From the NCBI RefSeq assembly GCF_028198165.1, contig NZ_CP116339.1, positions 4,347,001 to 4,411,000 on the forward strand: DNA of 64,000 nucleotides, read 5' to 3'. Source of the DNA: Pseudoxanthomonas sp. JBR18 (GTDB taxonomy: Bacteria > Pseudomonadota > Gammaproteobacteria > Xanthomonadales > Xanthomonadaceae). This document shows, in pieces, positions 47,273 to 55,201 of the stretch (the stretch's first letter is position 1; the number at the start of each line of letters is the position of its first letter). The notes under the pieces were generated by a model, which was given only the letters and a program-made list of their open reading frames with translations, searched no databases and was not told the origin of the DNA. A program made the position numbers and the translations under genes.

Positions 47273-48759
47273 GCGGCAACTCCTGCAATGGGAACGGAAG
47301 CCGGGCGGCGGTAACTGGCGTCCACCTCGGCCTGGTAACGGGAAAGGATGGCCTCGCGGCGCGGACGGCCATTGGCCGTCAGCAGCCCGTCGGCCGCGGA
47401 GAACGGGGCGCTGGCGCGGACAAAGCGCGACACCCGGGCGTAGTCCGGCAGGCCCGCGTTGACCTGCGCGAGCGCCCCGGCAATCACCGCGTCGTCGAGA
47501 TCGGGGCGACGCGGCCACAGCACGGCCACGTTGTCGGCCTGCGCCTCGCCCCAGACCACCGCCTGGGCCAGCGCCGGGTGCTGCAGCAGCTCGCTTTCGA
47601 CCCACTCTGGCGAAACGTTGCGACCGAAGGCGGTGATGAACACGTTCTTGCGCCGCCCGGTGATATGCACGAACCCGTCTGCATCCACGTGGCCCAGGTC
47701 ACCGGTGCGGACCGGCCCGTCGGGCAGGGCCTCACCCCCCAAATAGCCCAGCGCCCGCACGCCATCGACCAGGATCTCGCCCTCGTCGATGGACAAGCGC
47801 GCGTGCGGCAGGGGCTGTCCCACGCTCCCGGCCAGCTGCGCGCCAGGCCGGTTGAGGCAGACCACCGAGGCGCATTCGGTCAGGCCATAGCCTTCGAACA
47901 CCGGCAGGCCCAGCGCCTGCGCCCGCGCCAGCAGCGCCGGGCCGATGCGCCCGCCGCCGACGGCGATGTAGCGCAGGCTCGCGGGCAGCGGCGCGCCGTG
48001 CTCGGCCGCCATCACCAGGGCCAGCAGCAGCTGCGGCACCAGGATCACGCTTTCGGGCTGATAGCGATGCAGGCACTTGAGCAGGGTCGGCACGTCCAGG
48101 CCCGAGGCGCCGGTGTAGCCGATCTCGGCCAGGGACGGCAGCGCGATCTGCGCATCGCCCAGCAACGTGGCGTAAAGCCCGGCGACGTTTTCCAGCAGCG
48201 TGGACAGCGGCATCAGGCACAGGTGCCGACGCGGACGGATCGCAGAGGACGCCTGCACCAGCGAACCGGCCACGGCCAGCAGCCCCGCCGCATCCAGGCA
48301 CACACCCTTGGGACGGCCGGTGGTGCCGGAGGTATAGGTAATGCACGCCGTGCCGTCCGGAAGCGCGAGCGCTGGCGCACCCACGCGCCAGCCATCCAGG
48401 CCGGTGTCCGCCAGTTCGGCCTCGAGGCCCTCCTGTCCTGGCGGCAGCGGCGTGCCGTCGGCCACGATCACGGCCTGGGCGCCGCTGGAGGCCAGGGCAT
48501 GTCCGACCTGCTCGGAGGAGAAGAACGTCGGCAACGGCACGTGCACGCCGTCGAGCAGGCGCAGGGCCAGGTCCAGCTCCAGCCAGGCCAGGCCGTTGTC
48601 CATCCGGCTGGCCACGCGCCGCAGGCCCGCTTGGTCCAGGCGGCCGGCGAGCGCCCGCACGCGCCCGGCCAGCGCCACGTCGCCCAGCGAGCCAGCGGCG
48701 GTGATCACCCGTTCGGGCGAAGTGCCCAACGCCTCCAGCAGCACCGCGCCAGCGTTCAA
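47269..48759 (-). CDS. AMP-forming acyl ligase (long-chain acyl-CoA/ACP synthetase-like)
   Basis: A 496-residue adenylate-forming enzyme. Core motifs are ITYTSGTTGRPKG (P-loop-like), FEGYGLTECASV, RTGDLGHVDADGF and ITGRRKNVFITAFGRNVSPE. The C-terminal A10 segment reads LLTANGRPRREAI, with Arg where the catalytic Lys of most family members lies. The start is TTG in a TTGA overlap with the upstream stop; an earlier start is possible only by running into that gene. It probably activates a fatty acid for the neighbouring enzymes. Confidence 0.88.
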   Translation of the reverse strand: MNAGAVLLEALGTSPERVITAAGSLGDVALAGRVRALAGRLDQAGLRRVASRMDNGLAWLELDLALRLLDGVHVPLPTFFSSEQVGHALASSGAQAVIVADGTPLPPGQEGLEAELADTGLDGWRVGAPALALPDGTACITYTSGTTGRPKGVCLDAAGLLAVAGSLVQASSAIRPRRHLCLMPLSTLLENVAGLYATLLGDAQIALPSLAEIGYTGASGLDVPTLLKCLHRYQPESVILVPQLLLALVMAAEHGAPLPASLRYIAVGGGRIGPALLARAQALGLPVFEGYGLTECASVVCLNRPGAQLAGSVGQPLPHARLSIDEGEILVDGVRALGYLGGEALPDGPVRTGDLGHVDADGFVHITGRRKNVFITAFGRNVSPEWVESELLQHPALAQAVVWGEAQADNVAVLWPRRPDLDDAVIAGALAQVNAGLPDYARVSRFVRASAPFSAADGLLTANGRPRREAILSRYQAEVDASYRRPASVPIAGVAA

Positions 48760-49421
48760 AGGCCACCTGCCAGGCACAGGGCGGCCGGTGCGGACACTTC
48801 GGTCTCGGGCTCCAGCCTTTGCATCAGGTAGGCGTGCCCGGTCGCCACATTGCCGCAAACCACGACCGGGTTGGCGTCGTAGTAGCGCCCCCAGTCGGTC
48901 TGGGAGCCGGCCAACCGTTCGGGCCGGGCCTCGACCAGTTCCACCGGTGAGAGCTGCAGGCGTTCGAAGGCGTTGCGCAGCTGGCGAGTGGCGGCGAACA
49001 GCACCCAGCGCACCTGGGCGCTGTTGAGCAGGCAGGTGACCTGCACGATCAGTTCGCGCGCGGTGCCCGGTGTAGCCGCCGCGAAGTTGCCCACTTCGGC
49101 CATCGCCTGGCGCCAGACACCATGGCAATCCAGCCGCTGGGCGATGGCGACCTCGGCCGGCAGATCCAGATACTGTTCGACGAACAGCGGCCCTTCGCTG
49201 CCCAGGCGCAGGCCGACGGCCGCCACCAGCGTGCCGGCGAGATCGTAGTAGGCCAGCAGGTGTGGCAGGAAACTGTGCAGCTGCGCGCCATAACGCTCGC
49301 GGTAGATGGCGGCGATGAACGCCTCCACGCCTGCGCGTTGCGGATCATGCGGGCCGACCAGCTGCGCATGGGCGAAACGTCCCGGCAGGGGGACGAAGAC
49401 GGAAGTGGGGATCCAGGACAT
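48756..49421 (-). CDS. Thermostable-hemolysin-family protein (T_hemolysin)
   Basis: A 221-residue protein of the family named after Vibrio delta-VPH. Recognisable features are PHDPQRAGVEAFIAAIYRE, HSFLPHLLAYYDLAG, EQYLDLPAEVAIAQRLD and the conserved WGRYYDANPVVVCGN near the C-terminus. The alternating strand and helix layout resembles GNAT-type acyltransferases or autoinducer synthases, so a role as an acyltransferase is plausible; hemolysis is not implied. It lacks a signal peptide. ATG 49421 has GAGG nine bases upstream; ATG 49430 is the alternative. First gene of the seven-gene operon. Confidence 0.85.
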   Translation of the reverse strand: MSWIPTSVFVPLPGRFAHAQLVGPHDPQRAGVEAFIAAIYRERYGAQLHSFLPHLLAYYDLAGTLVAAVGLRLGSEGPLFVEQYLDLPAEVAIAQRLDCHGVWRQAMAEVGNFAAATPGTARELIVQVTCLLNSAQVRWVLFAATRQLRNAFERLQLSPVELVEARPERLAGSQTDWGRYYDANPVVVCGNVATGHAYLMQRLEPETEVSAPAALCLAGGL

Positions 49422-49444
49422 GCGCCGCATCCTCGGCGCGCCAA

Positions 49445-49471
49445 ATTAAGCCTCGATTAGGCGACTGTTAG
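49445..49471 (-). promoter_or_regulatory. Three 11-bp-spaced direct repeats upstream of the seven-gene operon
   Basis: On the minus strand CTAAC, CTAAT and TTAAT begin exactly 11 bp apart (plus-strand GTTAG 49467, ATTAG 49456, ATTAA 49445), ending 15-24 bases before the first start codon. Tandem TAA-type half-sites at 11 bp are the usual pattern for PmrA/QseB-like OmpR-family regulators, and such a regulator is the sixth gene of this operon. Confidence 0.5.
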
Positions 49472-49527
49472 CCGTTTATTCGGATTTCGCAAAGCGATGG
49501 TTACCGCCGCTGGAACGTTAACCCGCG

Positions 49528-51231
49528 GTGTGGAGTGTCGATCGCCCGCCTCGCTACACTGGCCCCCCGTCTAGACAGCCGCCCGTGGCGGCCACCACGC
49601 CCTTGCCAGATCCCGCGACGCCAGGCTTTCCCTCACCCCGTATTCGCGCCGGCTCGGTCAGCGACATCAGCAACCACCGCTCGGACATCTTCTTCGCTGC
49701 GGTGGAGACGACCCGGATGCCGATGATCGTCACCGACCCGCATCACCACGACAATCCGATCGTGTTCGCCAACCGCGCTTTCTTGGAGATGACCGGCTAT
49801 ACGGCCGACGAGATCATCGGACACAACTGCCGTTTCCTGCAGGGCCCGGAGACCGACCGGGAGACCGTGGACGCGATCCGCGAGGCGATCGCCGAGCGCC
49901 GCGATTTCGCCACCGAGATCCTCAACTACCGCAAGGATGGCAGCTCGTTCTGGAATGCGTTGTTCACCTCGCCAGTGTTCGACGACCGGGGCGAGCTTGT
50001 GTATTTCTTCGGCTCGCAGCTGGACGTCAGCCGTCGCCGCGACGCCGAGGACGCCTTGCGCCAAGCCCAGAAGATGGAGGCGCTGGGCCAGCTCACCGGC
50101 GGCATCGCCCACGACTTCAACAACTTGCTTCAGGTCATGAGCGGCCACCTGGAGCTGATCACCCTGCTGGCCAGCCGCCCGCAGGTCGAGCAGGACAAGC
50201 TGCTGCGCAGTGCCGGACACGCGCGCGACGCCGTGGACAAGGCCGCCACGCTGACCCAGCAGCTGCTGGCGTTCTCACGCAAACAGAAGCTCCAGGGCCG
50301 CGTGCTCAACCTCAACAGCCTGGTATCGGGCATGACCGAACTGGCCGGGCGCACCCTGGGCGAAGACATCGTCCTGGAGCAGCAACTCGACCCGGCGCTG
50401 TGGAACTGCCGCATCGATGCCACCCAGGCCGAGGTCGCCCTGCTCAATGTGCTGATCAACGCCCGCGACGCGCTGCTCGGTCGCAGCGAGCGCAAGGTGG
50501 TGATCCGGACCTCCAACGTGGAAATCGGCGCGGACGACGCGGCCTCCTCACTGCACGGCCAGCTCGCGGCCGGACGCTACGCCAGCGTCGCGATCACCGA
50601 CACCGGGGCCGGCATCCCTGCCGAGATCGTGGACCGGGTGATGGACCCGTTCTTCACCACCAAGGAAGTGGGCAAGGGCACAGGCCTGGGCCTGAGCATG
50701 GTCTATGGCTTCGTCAAGCAGTCCGGCGGGGTGGTGCACCTGTCTTCGGAGCCCGGCCAGGGCACCACGGTGCGCCTGTATTTTCCCTCAAGCGAAGACT
50801 CGGTCGGGCTGCTCGAAGCCGTGAACCGACGCGCCTTGGACAAGGGCGGCAACGAGCGCATCCTGATCGTGGAGGATCGCGAGGATGTGGCCGGCGTCGC
50901 GCAGATGTTCCTGGAAGGCGCCGGCTATGCCACCGACGTGGCCCGCAGCGGCCAGGAGGCGATGGCGTATTTCGACGCCGATCGCGAGTACGACCTGCTA
51001 TTCACCGATCTGATGATGCCCGGCGGGATGAACGGCGTGGTGCTCGCCCGCGAGGCACGCCGACGCATGCCTCGCATCAAGGTGCTGCTGACCACCGGCT
51101 ATGCGGAGGCAAGCCTTGAACGTACCGATGCCGGCGGCGCGGAGTTCGACCTGATCAACAAGCCCTATACCCAGCGCGACCTGCTGCGGCGCCTGCGCAT
51201 GCTGCTCGATGGCCCGACCGGCACCGGCTGA
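49528..51231 (+). CDS. LOV-domain blue-light hybrid histidine kinase
   Basis: A 567-residue soluble photoreceptor kinase. The LOV domain (about residues 55-160) has the flavin-binding motif GHNCRFLQG with the photo-adduct Cys. HisKA ([17 protein letters not shown]), HATPase ([17 protein letters not shown]) and a C-terminal receiver ([11 protein letters not shown] with acceptor Asp; INKPYTQ) follow. Xanthomonas LOV kinases have the same architecture and about the same length. The start is uncertain: GTG 49528 is used, GTG 49585 is possible, neither has a good ribosome-binding site. Confidence 0.92.
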   Translation: MWSVDRPPRYTGPPSRQPPVAATTPLPDPATPGFPSPRIRAGSVSDISNHRSDIFFAAVETTRMPMIVTDPHHHDNPIVFANRAFLEMTGYTADEIIGHNCRFLQGPETDRETVDAIREAIAERRDFATEILNYRKDGSSFWNALFTSPVFDDRGELVYFFGSQLDVSRRRDAEDALRQAQKMEALGQLTGGIAHDFNNLLQVMSGHLELITLLASRPQVEQDKLLRSAGHARDAVDKAATLTQQLLAFSRKQKLQGRVLNLNSLVSGMTELAGRTLGEDIVLEQQLDPALWNCRIDATQAEVALLNVLINARDALLGRSERKVVIRTSNVEIGADDAASSLHGQLAAGRYASVAITDTGAGIPAEIVDRVMDPFFTTKEVGKGTGLGLSMVYGFVKQSGGVVHLSSEPGQGTTVRLYFPSSEDSVGLLEAVNRRALDKGGNERILIVEDREDVAGVAQMFLEGAGYATDVARSGQEAMAYFDADREYDLLFTDLMMPGGMNGVVLAREARRRMPRIKVLLTTGYAEASLERTDAGGAEFDLINKPYTQRDLLRRLRMLLDGPTGTG

Positions 51232-51234
51232 GCG

Positions 51235-51435
51235 TCACACGCCCAGCCAACTCGACCCTGGGATGGAATGGTGGATCAACTCCAACTGGTCCAGGGTCAA
51301 GTCTTCCGGCTCAGCGGGCAGCGGCAGACGCAGGTGTTCGCGGACTAGCCAAGTCCCCTCGTTGCGCTCCACGCGCACACCCTGGGGCAAAGCCAGGCCT
51401 CGCCCGTCGCTATCAAACAACACCAGTTCTGCCAT
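51235..51435 (-). CDS. Small uncharacterised protein, 66 residues
   Basis: A 66-residue acidic protein beginning MAELVLFDSDGRGLALPQGV with no recognised domain or signal. AAGGAAC lies 9 bases upstream of the ATG, and it fits exactly the gap between the LOV kinase (3 bases away, convergent) and the downstream receiver (divergent), which supports it being real. Its function is unknown. Confidence 0.6.
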   Translation of the reverse strand: MAELVLFDSDGRGLALPQGVRVERNEGTWLVREHLRLPLPAEPEDLTLDQLELIHHSIPGSSWLGV

Positions 51436-51629
51436 CTTTGAGTTCCTTAATCCCTGGGCCGCTCCCATTCCCGGATCGTAGAACTGCCACGTCGGATCAT
51501 CGTGAAACCGGCTTCACGCCACGGCACCGGGTTCTCGCCTTGCACGGCCCTACATCCTCGCGCCGTTTTGACACCGCGTGCGCATCCACAAGACTACCGT
51601 GCGCGAAAACACAAGATCTTCGGAGCCAT

Positions 51630-52007
51630 ATGAACGACCAGCCGATCCGCGTGCTCATGGTGGATGACAACGCCGAGCTCATCAACGTCGTGCGTGAGGC
51701 CATGGACCTTCTGGGCGTCAAAGTGGATGGCGCCTTGAGCGCACAGGGCGCGATCGCCCAACTCGCCCGCGACGATGGATACGACGTGGTGTTCAGTGAC
51801 GTCTTCATGCCCAACGGCATGTCGGGCGTGCAGTTGCTGCAGATGCTGGCCGTCTCCAACCCCGACATGCGTACGGTGCTGACCTCAGGCTTCCCCAAGG
51901 AGCAACTGCCGCCGCTTCCCGAAGGCGTCACGTTCGTGGCCAAGCCCTATAACTTCACCTTGCTGCTGGAAGCCTTCAGGCGCGAAGCCGGCACCCCGAC
52001 CCACTGA
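51630..52007 (+). CDS. Single-domain response regulator (CheY-like receiver)
   Basis: A 125-residue stand-alone receiver. Acidic pocket residues VDDN, the phospho-acceptor in VVFSDVFMPNGMSG, the Thr/Ser switch in VLTSGF and the Lys in VAKPYNF are present. GGAG is five bases before the ATG; the longer open frame to 51438 is unsupported. It resembles the receiver fused to the LOV kinase 400 bp upstream and may be its phosphotransfer partner. Confidence 0.9.
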   Translation: MNDQPIRVLMVDDNAELINVVREAMDLLGVKVDGALSAQGAIAQLARDDGYDVVFSDVFMPNGMSGVQLLQMLAVSNPDMRTVLTSGFPKEQLPPLPEGVTFVAKPYNFTLLLEAFRREAGTPTH

Positions 52008-52152
52008 GTGATCCGCGGCGCGGCGCCCGAAGCCTGAACATCGCCATCGGCCGCGACGGATTTTCCATTCCGCCACGACCGGCATTCGGAGAGGATGCAG
52101 GTTCCGCCGTCTCCCTGTCAGTCCCGATGACCTTCTTCCGACTCCTCGGTTG

Positions 52153-53181
52153 ATGCCGCTCATAGCGGTTGCCGCCCTTCCCCATCAGGCCCATGCCGCC
52201 GAGCCCGCCGCCTGCACTGCGCGCGTGGCGCCCGGCCAGGACCTGCAACAGGCGATCGATGCGCTCCCCGAGACGGACCAAGCCGTCACGCTGTGTCTGG
52301 ACAAGGGTGAATTCCCGCTCAAAGGGCTGGTGTCGATCCAACGCGACAAGCTCACCTTGCGCGGAAGTGGAAAGCAGACCGTCCTGCGCATGCGCGACGG
52401 CGTACAGCAGCCGCTACTGGTCATCGGTGACTATCTGCATCAGGTGCCAGAGCGCGTCATCCAGCATGTCGCCGTGGAAGACCTGAGCCTGGTCGGTGGC
52501 CAGGCCGACAACGAATTCATGCCCGAGCGCCCCTATCTGAGCAACAGCGCGGTGGTGGTCCGCAAGGGGCGCGACATCCGCCTGAGCCGGCTCAGCGCCA
52601 GCCACTGCCGCAGCGCCTGCCTGTTGACCGAGCAGGACACCCGCGGCGTGGTGATCGATCACAACGACGTGTCCGGCGCGGCCTGGGACGGAGTGTCGTT
52701 CAACAGCACCTCGCAGGTCCTCCTGGTGGACAATGAGATCCACGACAACGTGGCCGCCGGGATGACCGCCGAGCACATTACCGACAGCCAGATCCGTGAC
52801 AACCGGTTCATCGACAACGGCAGCCAGGGCATCTACCTGTCCAACTCCACCGGCAACCAGTTCTCGGGCAACACCTTCACTGGCAACCACCTGGCCGGCG
52901 TCTTCCTGACCTGCGCGATCCGCTACCGCAATGCCGACGGCAGCACCCAGTGCTGGGACAACAGCATGAGCCAGGACAACGTATTCGCGGCCAACCGCTT
53001 CGATAGGAATCCCCACACCTACACCATCGGCGTGGACAACGCGGCCAACTGCCGCAGCGACGGGTTCAAGCCCAACCTCTGGCGCGGCGACAATCAGGCA
53101 ACCGTCTCCGGCGTGGACCTTGATCCGCAACGCTATGGAGATTGCGTGCGGCACGAACCGGCCCCGGCCACCTCATCCTGA
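52153..53181 (+). CDS. Secreted right-handed beta-helix protein, 5' end uncertain
   Basis: A 342-residue protein with parallel-beta-helix (NosD/pectate-lyase-like) repeats rich in Asn, for example VLLVDNEIHDNVAAGM, SQIRDNRFIDNGSQGIYLSN and NQFSGNTFTGNHLAGVFL. It opens MPLIAVAALPHQAHA-AEPA, a signal peptide without the usual basic N-region. An ATG at 52127 in another frame reads MTFFRLLG and stops at TGA 52151; a one-base change would join the two into a normal signal peptide. So the start may be frameshifted or the annotated ATG may be real. No catalytic residues can be assigned. Confidence 0.75.
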   Translation: MPLIAVAALPHQAHAAEPAACTARVAPGQDLQQAIDALPETDQAVTLCLDKGEFPLKGLVSIQRDKLTLRGSGKQTVLRMRDGVQQPLLVIGDYLHQVPERVIQHVAVEDLSLVGGQADNEFMPERPYLSNSAVVVRKGRDIRLSRLSASHCRSACLLTEQDTRGVVIDHNDVSGAAWDGVSFNSTSQVLLVDNEIHDNVAAGMTAEHITDSQIRDNRFIDNGSQGIYLSNSTGNQFSGNTFTGNHLAGVFLTCAIRYRNADGSTQCWDNSMSQDNVFAANRFDRNPHTYTIGVDNAANCRSDGFKPNLWRGDNQATVSGVDLDPQRYGDCVRHEPAPATSS

Positions 53182-53198
53182 CCACCCCGGGCCGCGGA

Positions 53199-53230
53199 CG
53201 AGAAGGCCCGCCAACAGGCGGGCCTTCTCG
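53199..53230. terminator. Bidirectional terminator between beta-helix gene and asnB
   Basis: CGAGAAGGCCCGCC-AACA-GGCGGGCCTTCTCG is a perfect 14-bp stem with tetraloop in the 70-bp gap between convergent genes. Confidence 0.85.
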
Positions 53231-53251
53231 TCTCAGATGTCAGACGGGGAA

Positions 53252-54943
53252 CTACGCCAGCGCCTGTGCGTGCACGCCTGCGATCGCGCGCCCCGACGGG
53301 TCTGCCGCATTGGCGAAGCTGGCATCCCAGGCAATCGCCGCCGGCGACGAGCAGGCGATCGACTTGCCGCCCGGCACGGTCTCGGCTGCGGCCGGCGACG
53401 GAAAGGCCTGCTCGAACAAGGTGCGGTAGTAATAGCCTTCCTTGGTCGTCGGCGGGTTGACCGGGAATCGCTTGTCGGCCGCCGCCAGCTCGCGGTCGGT
53501 CACCTGGGCCTCGGCGTGGGCCTTGAGGCCGTCGATCCAGCCGTAGCCGACGCCGTCGCTGAACTGCTCCTTCTGCCGCCACAGGATCGAATCGGGCAGA
53601 TAGCCTGCAAAGGCTTCGCGCAGCACGGCCTTCTCGATGCGCTTTTTCCCGTCCGCACCCACCGTGATCATCTTGTGCGAGGCGTCCATGCGCATGGCCA
53701 CGTCCATGAATTCGCGGTCCAGGAACGGCACGCGCGGCTCCACGCCCCAGGCCATCATCGACTTGTTGGCGCGCAGGCAGTCGTAGTTGTACAGCGCGTC
53801 CAGCTTGCGGATCAGCTCCTCATGAAACTCGCGCGCGTTGGGCGCCTTGTGGAAGTACAGGTAGCCCCCGAAGATCTCGTCGCTGCCCTCGCCGCTGAGC
53901 ACCATCTTCACGCCCATGGCCTTGATCCGGCGCGCCAGCAGAAACATCGGCGTGGAGGCACGGATCGTGGTCACATCATAAGTCTCGATATGGCGGATCA
54001 CCTCGGGCAGCGCGTCCAGGCCTTCCTCGAAGGTGTACTCGAACCCATGGTGCACGGTGCCGAGCGACTCGGCCGCGATCGCCGCGGCGGCCAGGTCCGG
54101 CGAACCAGCCAGGCCGATGGCGAACGAATGCAGCCGCGGCCACCATGCTTCGCTCCTGTCACCATCCTCCACGCGATGACGCGCATAGCGCGCGGCCACG
54201 GCGGCCACCAGGGACGAATCCAGGCCACCGGACAGGAGCACGCCATAGGGCACATCGGTCATCAGCTGGCGATGCACGGCACGTTCGAAGGCTTCGCGCA
54301 GTTCGGTCGGCGTGACGTCGACATCCTTGACCGCGTCGTAGTCGCGCCACGGGCGCTTGTAGTACTGCTTCAACTCGCCGGTGGCCGTGTCGTACCAATG
54401 GCCGGGCGGGAACTGCGCGACGTCCGCGCAATGCTCGGACAGCGACTTCATCTCTGAAGCCACCCGCAGACGACCGTCCTTGTCATGCCCCCAGTAGAGC
54501 GGGCACACGCCGATGGTGTCGCGCGCGATGATCGCCCGGCCCTTGGCCTTGTCCCAGAGCGCAAAGGCGAAGATCCCGTTGAGGCGGTTGAGGAGGGACT
54601 CGACCTCGTCCTCGCGATACAGCGCGTTGATGACCTCGCAGTCCGAGCCGGTCTGGAACGCATACGGCTGGGTCAGCTCGGCCTTGAGTTCAGCGTGATT
54701 GTAGATCTCCCCGTTGACGGCCAGGGCCAGCCCGCCGTCCTCGCTCAACAGCGGCTGCGAACCACCGGCGGGATCGACGATGGCCAGGCGCTCGTGCACC
54801 AGGATCGCGCCATCGTCGACATACACGCCGCTCCAGTCCGGCCCGCGGTGACGCTGGCGCTGTGAACATTCGAGCGATTGACGGCGCAGCGCGCCAAGAT
54901 CATCGCCGGGCTGGAGACCGAAGATGCCGAAGATGGAACACAT
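53252..54943 (-). CDS. asnB: Asparagine synthase (glutamine-hydrolysing), AsnB type
   Basis: A 563-residue enzyme making asparagine from aspartate, ATP and glutamine. Cys2 right after the initiator (MCSIFGIFG) is the N-terminal glutaminase nucleophile, with RHRGPDWSG and NGEIYNH in the glutaminase site; the synthetase domain carries the pyrophosphate loop LLSGGLDSSLVAAVA and VLSGEGSDEIFGGYLY. CAGGAG precedes the ATG at 54943. The leader upstream contains an Asn-rich peptide ORF and terminator, so expression is probably tuned by charged tRNA-Asn supply. Confidence 0.96.
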   Translation of the reverse strand: MCSIFGIFGLQPGDDLGALRRQSLECSQRQRHRGPDWSGVYVDDGAILVHERLAIVDPAGGSQPLLSEDGGLALAVNGEIYNHAELKAELTQPYAFQTGSDCEVINALYREDEVESLLNRLNGIFAFALWDKAKGRAIIARDTIGVCPLYWGHDKDGRLRVASEMKSLSEHCADVAQFPPGHWYDTATGELKQYYKRPWRDYDAVKDVDVTPTELREAFERAVHRQLMTDVPYGVLLSGGLDSSLVAAVAARYARHRVEDGDRSEAWWPRLHSFAIGLAGSPDLAAAAIAAESLGTVHHGFEYTFEEGLDALPEVIRHIETYDVTTIRASTPMFLLARRIKAMGVKMVLSGEGSDEIFGGYLYFHKAPNAREFHEELIRKLDALYNYDCLRANKSMMAWGVEPRVPFLDREFMDVAMRMDASHKMITVGADGKKRIEKAVLREAFAGYLPDSILWRQKEQFSDGVGYGWIDGLKAHAEAQVTDRELAAADKRFPVNPPTTKEGYYYRTLFEQAFPSPAAAETVPGGKSIACSSPAAIAWDASFANAADPSGRAIAGVHAQALA

Positions 54944-55009
54944 GGTGAGACTCCTGGGGAAATGTCTTGCAAGGACAGTGACGTGGGGTAAGTGGCGAAG
55001 ATCGAACAT

Positions 55010-55036
55010 AAAAAAACCCGCACCTTGCGATGCGGG
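55010..55036 (-). terminator. asnB: Attenuator terminator of asnB
   Basis: On the minus strand CCCGCA-TCGCAAGG-TGCGGG is followed by seven T. It lies between the Asn-rich leader ORF and asnB on the same strand, where an ordinary terminator would make no sense. Its 5' arm CCCGCATCG (55028-55036) is perfectly complementary to CGATGCGGG near the end of the leader ORF (plus-strand 55081-55089), giving a 9-bp antiterminator. Confidence 0.85.
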
Positions 55037-55069
55037 CTTTTCTGGTTCCTTGGCTGTTCCGTTCTTTGC

Positions 55070-55162
55070 CTAGTCGCAGACCCGCATCGGCCGCGCACGA
55101 TTATTCGCGCGCAGGGGATTGCGGTTGTTGTTGTTCACGACGTTGGCGCGGCGGGACGGCAT
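55070..55162 (-). CDS. Asn-rich leader peptide of asnB (attenuator)
   Basis: A 30-codon ORF, start ATG at 55162 and stop TAG at 55070, with eight Asn codons, seven of them within codons 10-21 or at codon 7 (ANVVNNNNRNPLRANN). Four are consecutive AAC. Ribosome stalling there for lack of Asn-tRNA would leave the downstream CGATGCGGG free to pair with the terminator 5' arm, allowing transcription into asnB. A local stem (CGCGCG-AATAAT-CGTGCG) inside the ORF is a candidate region-1 element. No ribosome-binding site is evident. Confidence 0.8.
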   Translation of the reverse strand: MPSRRANVVNNNNRNPLRANNRARPMRVCD

Positions 55163-55169
55163 GGGGCGA

Positions 55170-55198
55170 ACTTAACCCGGTCGTTTGCGGGCGCGCAA
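55170..55198 (-). promoter_or_regulatory. Candidate promoter of the asnB leader
   Basis: On the minus strand TTGCGC, 17 bases, TTAAGT, lying just past the dapE stop. Initiation about seven bases downstream would fall at or next to the leader ATG, so the leader peptide might be translated from a leaderless mRNA, consistent with the missing ribosome-binding site. Confidence 0.35.
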
Positions 55199-55201
55199 CT
55201 G

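Noticed and set aside
54944..55009. Extended start of asnB at 55009
   Set aside because: It would add 22 residues before the catalytic Cys2, which must follow the initiator Met, and the ATG at 54943 has a good ribosome-binding site.
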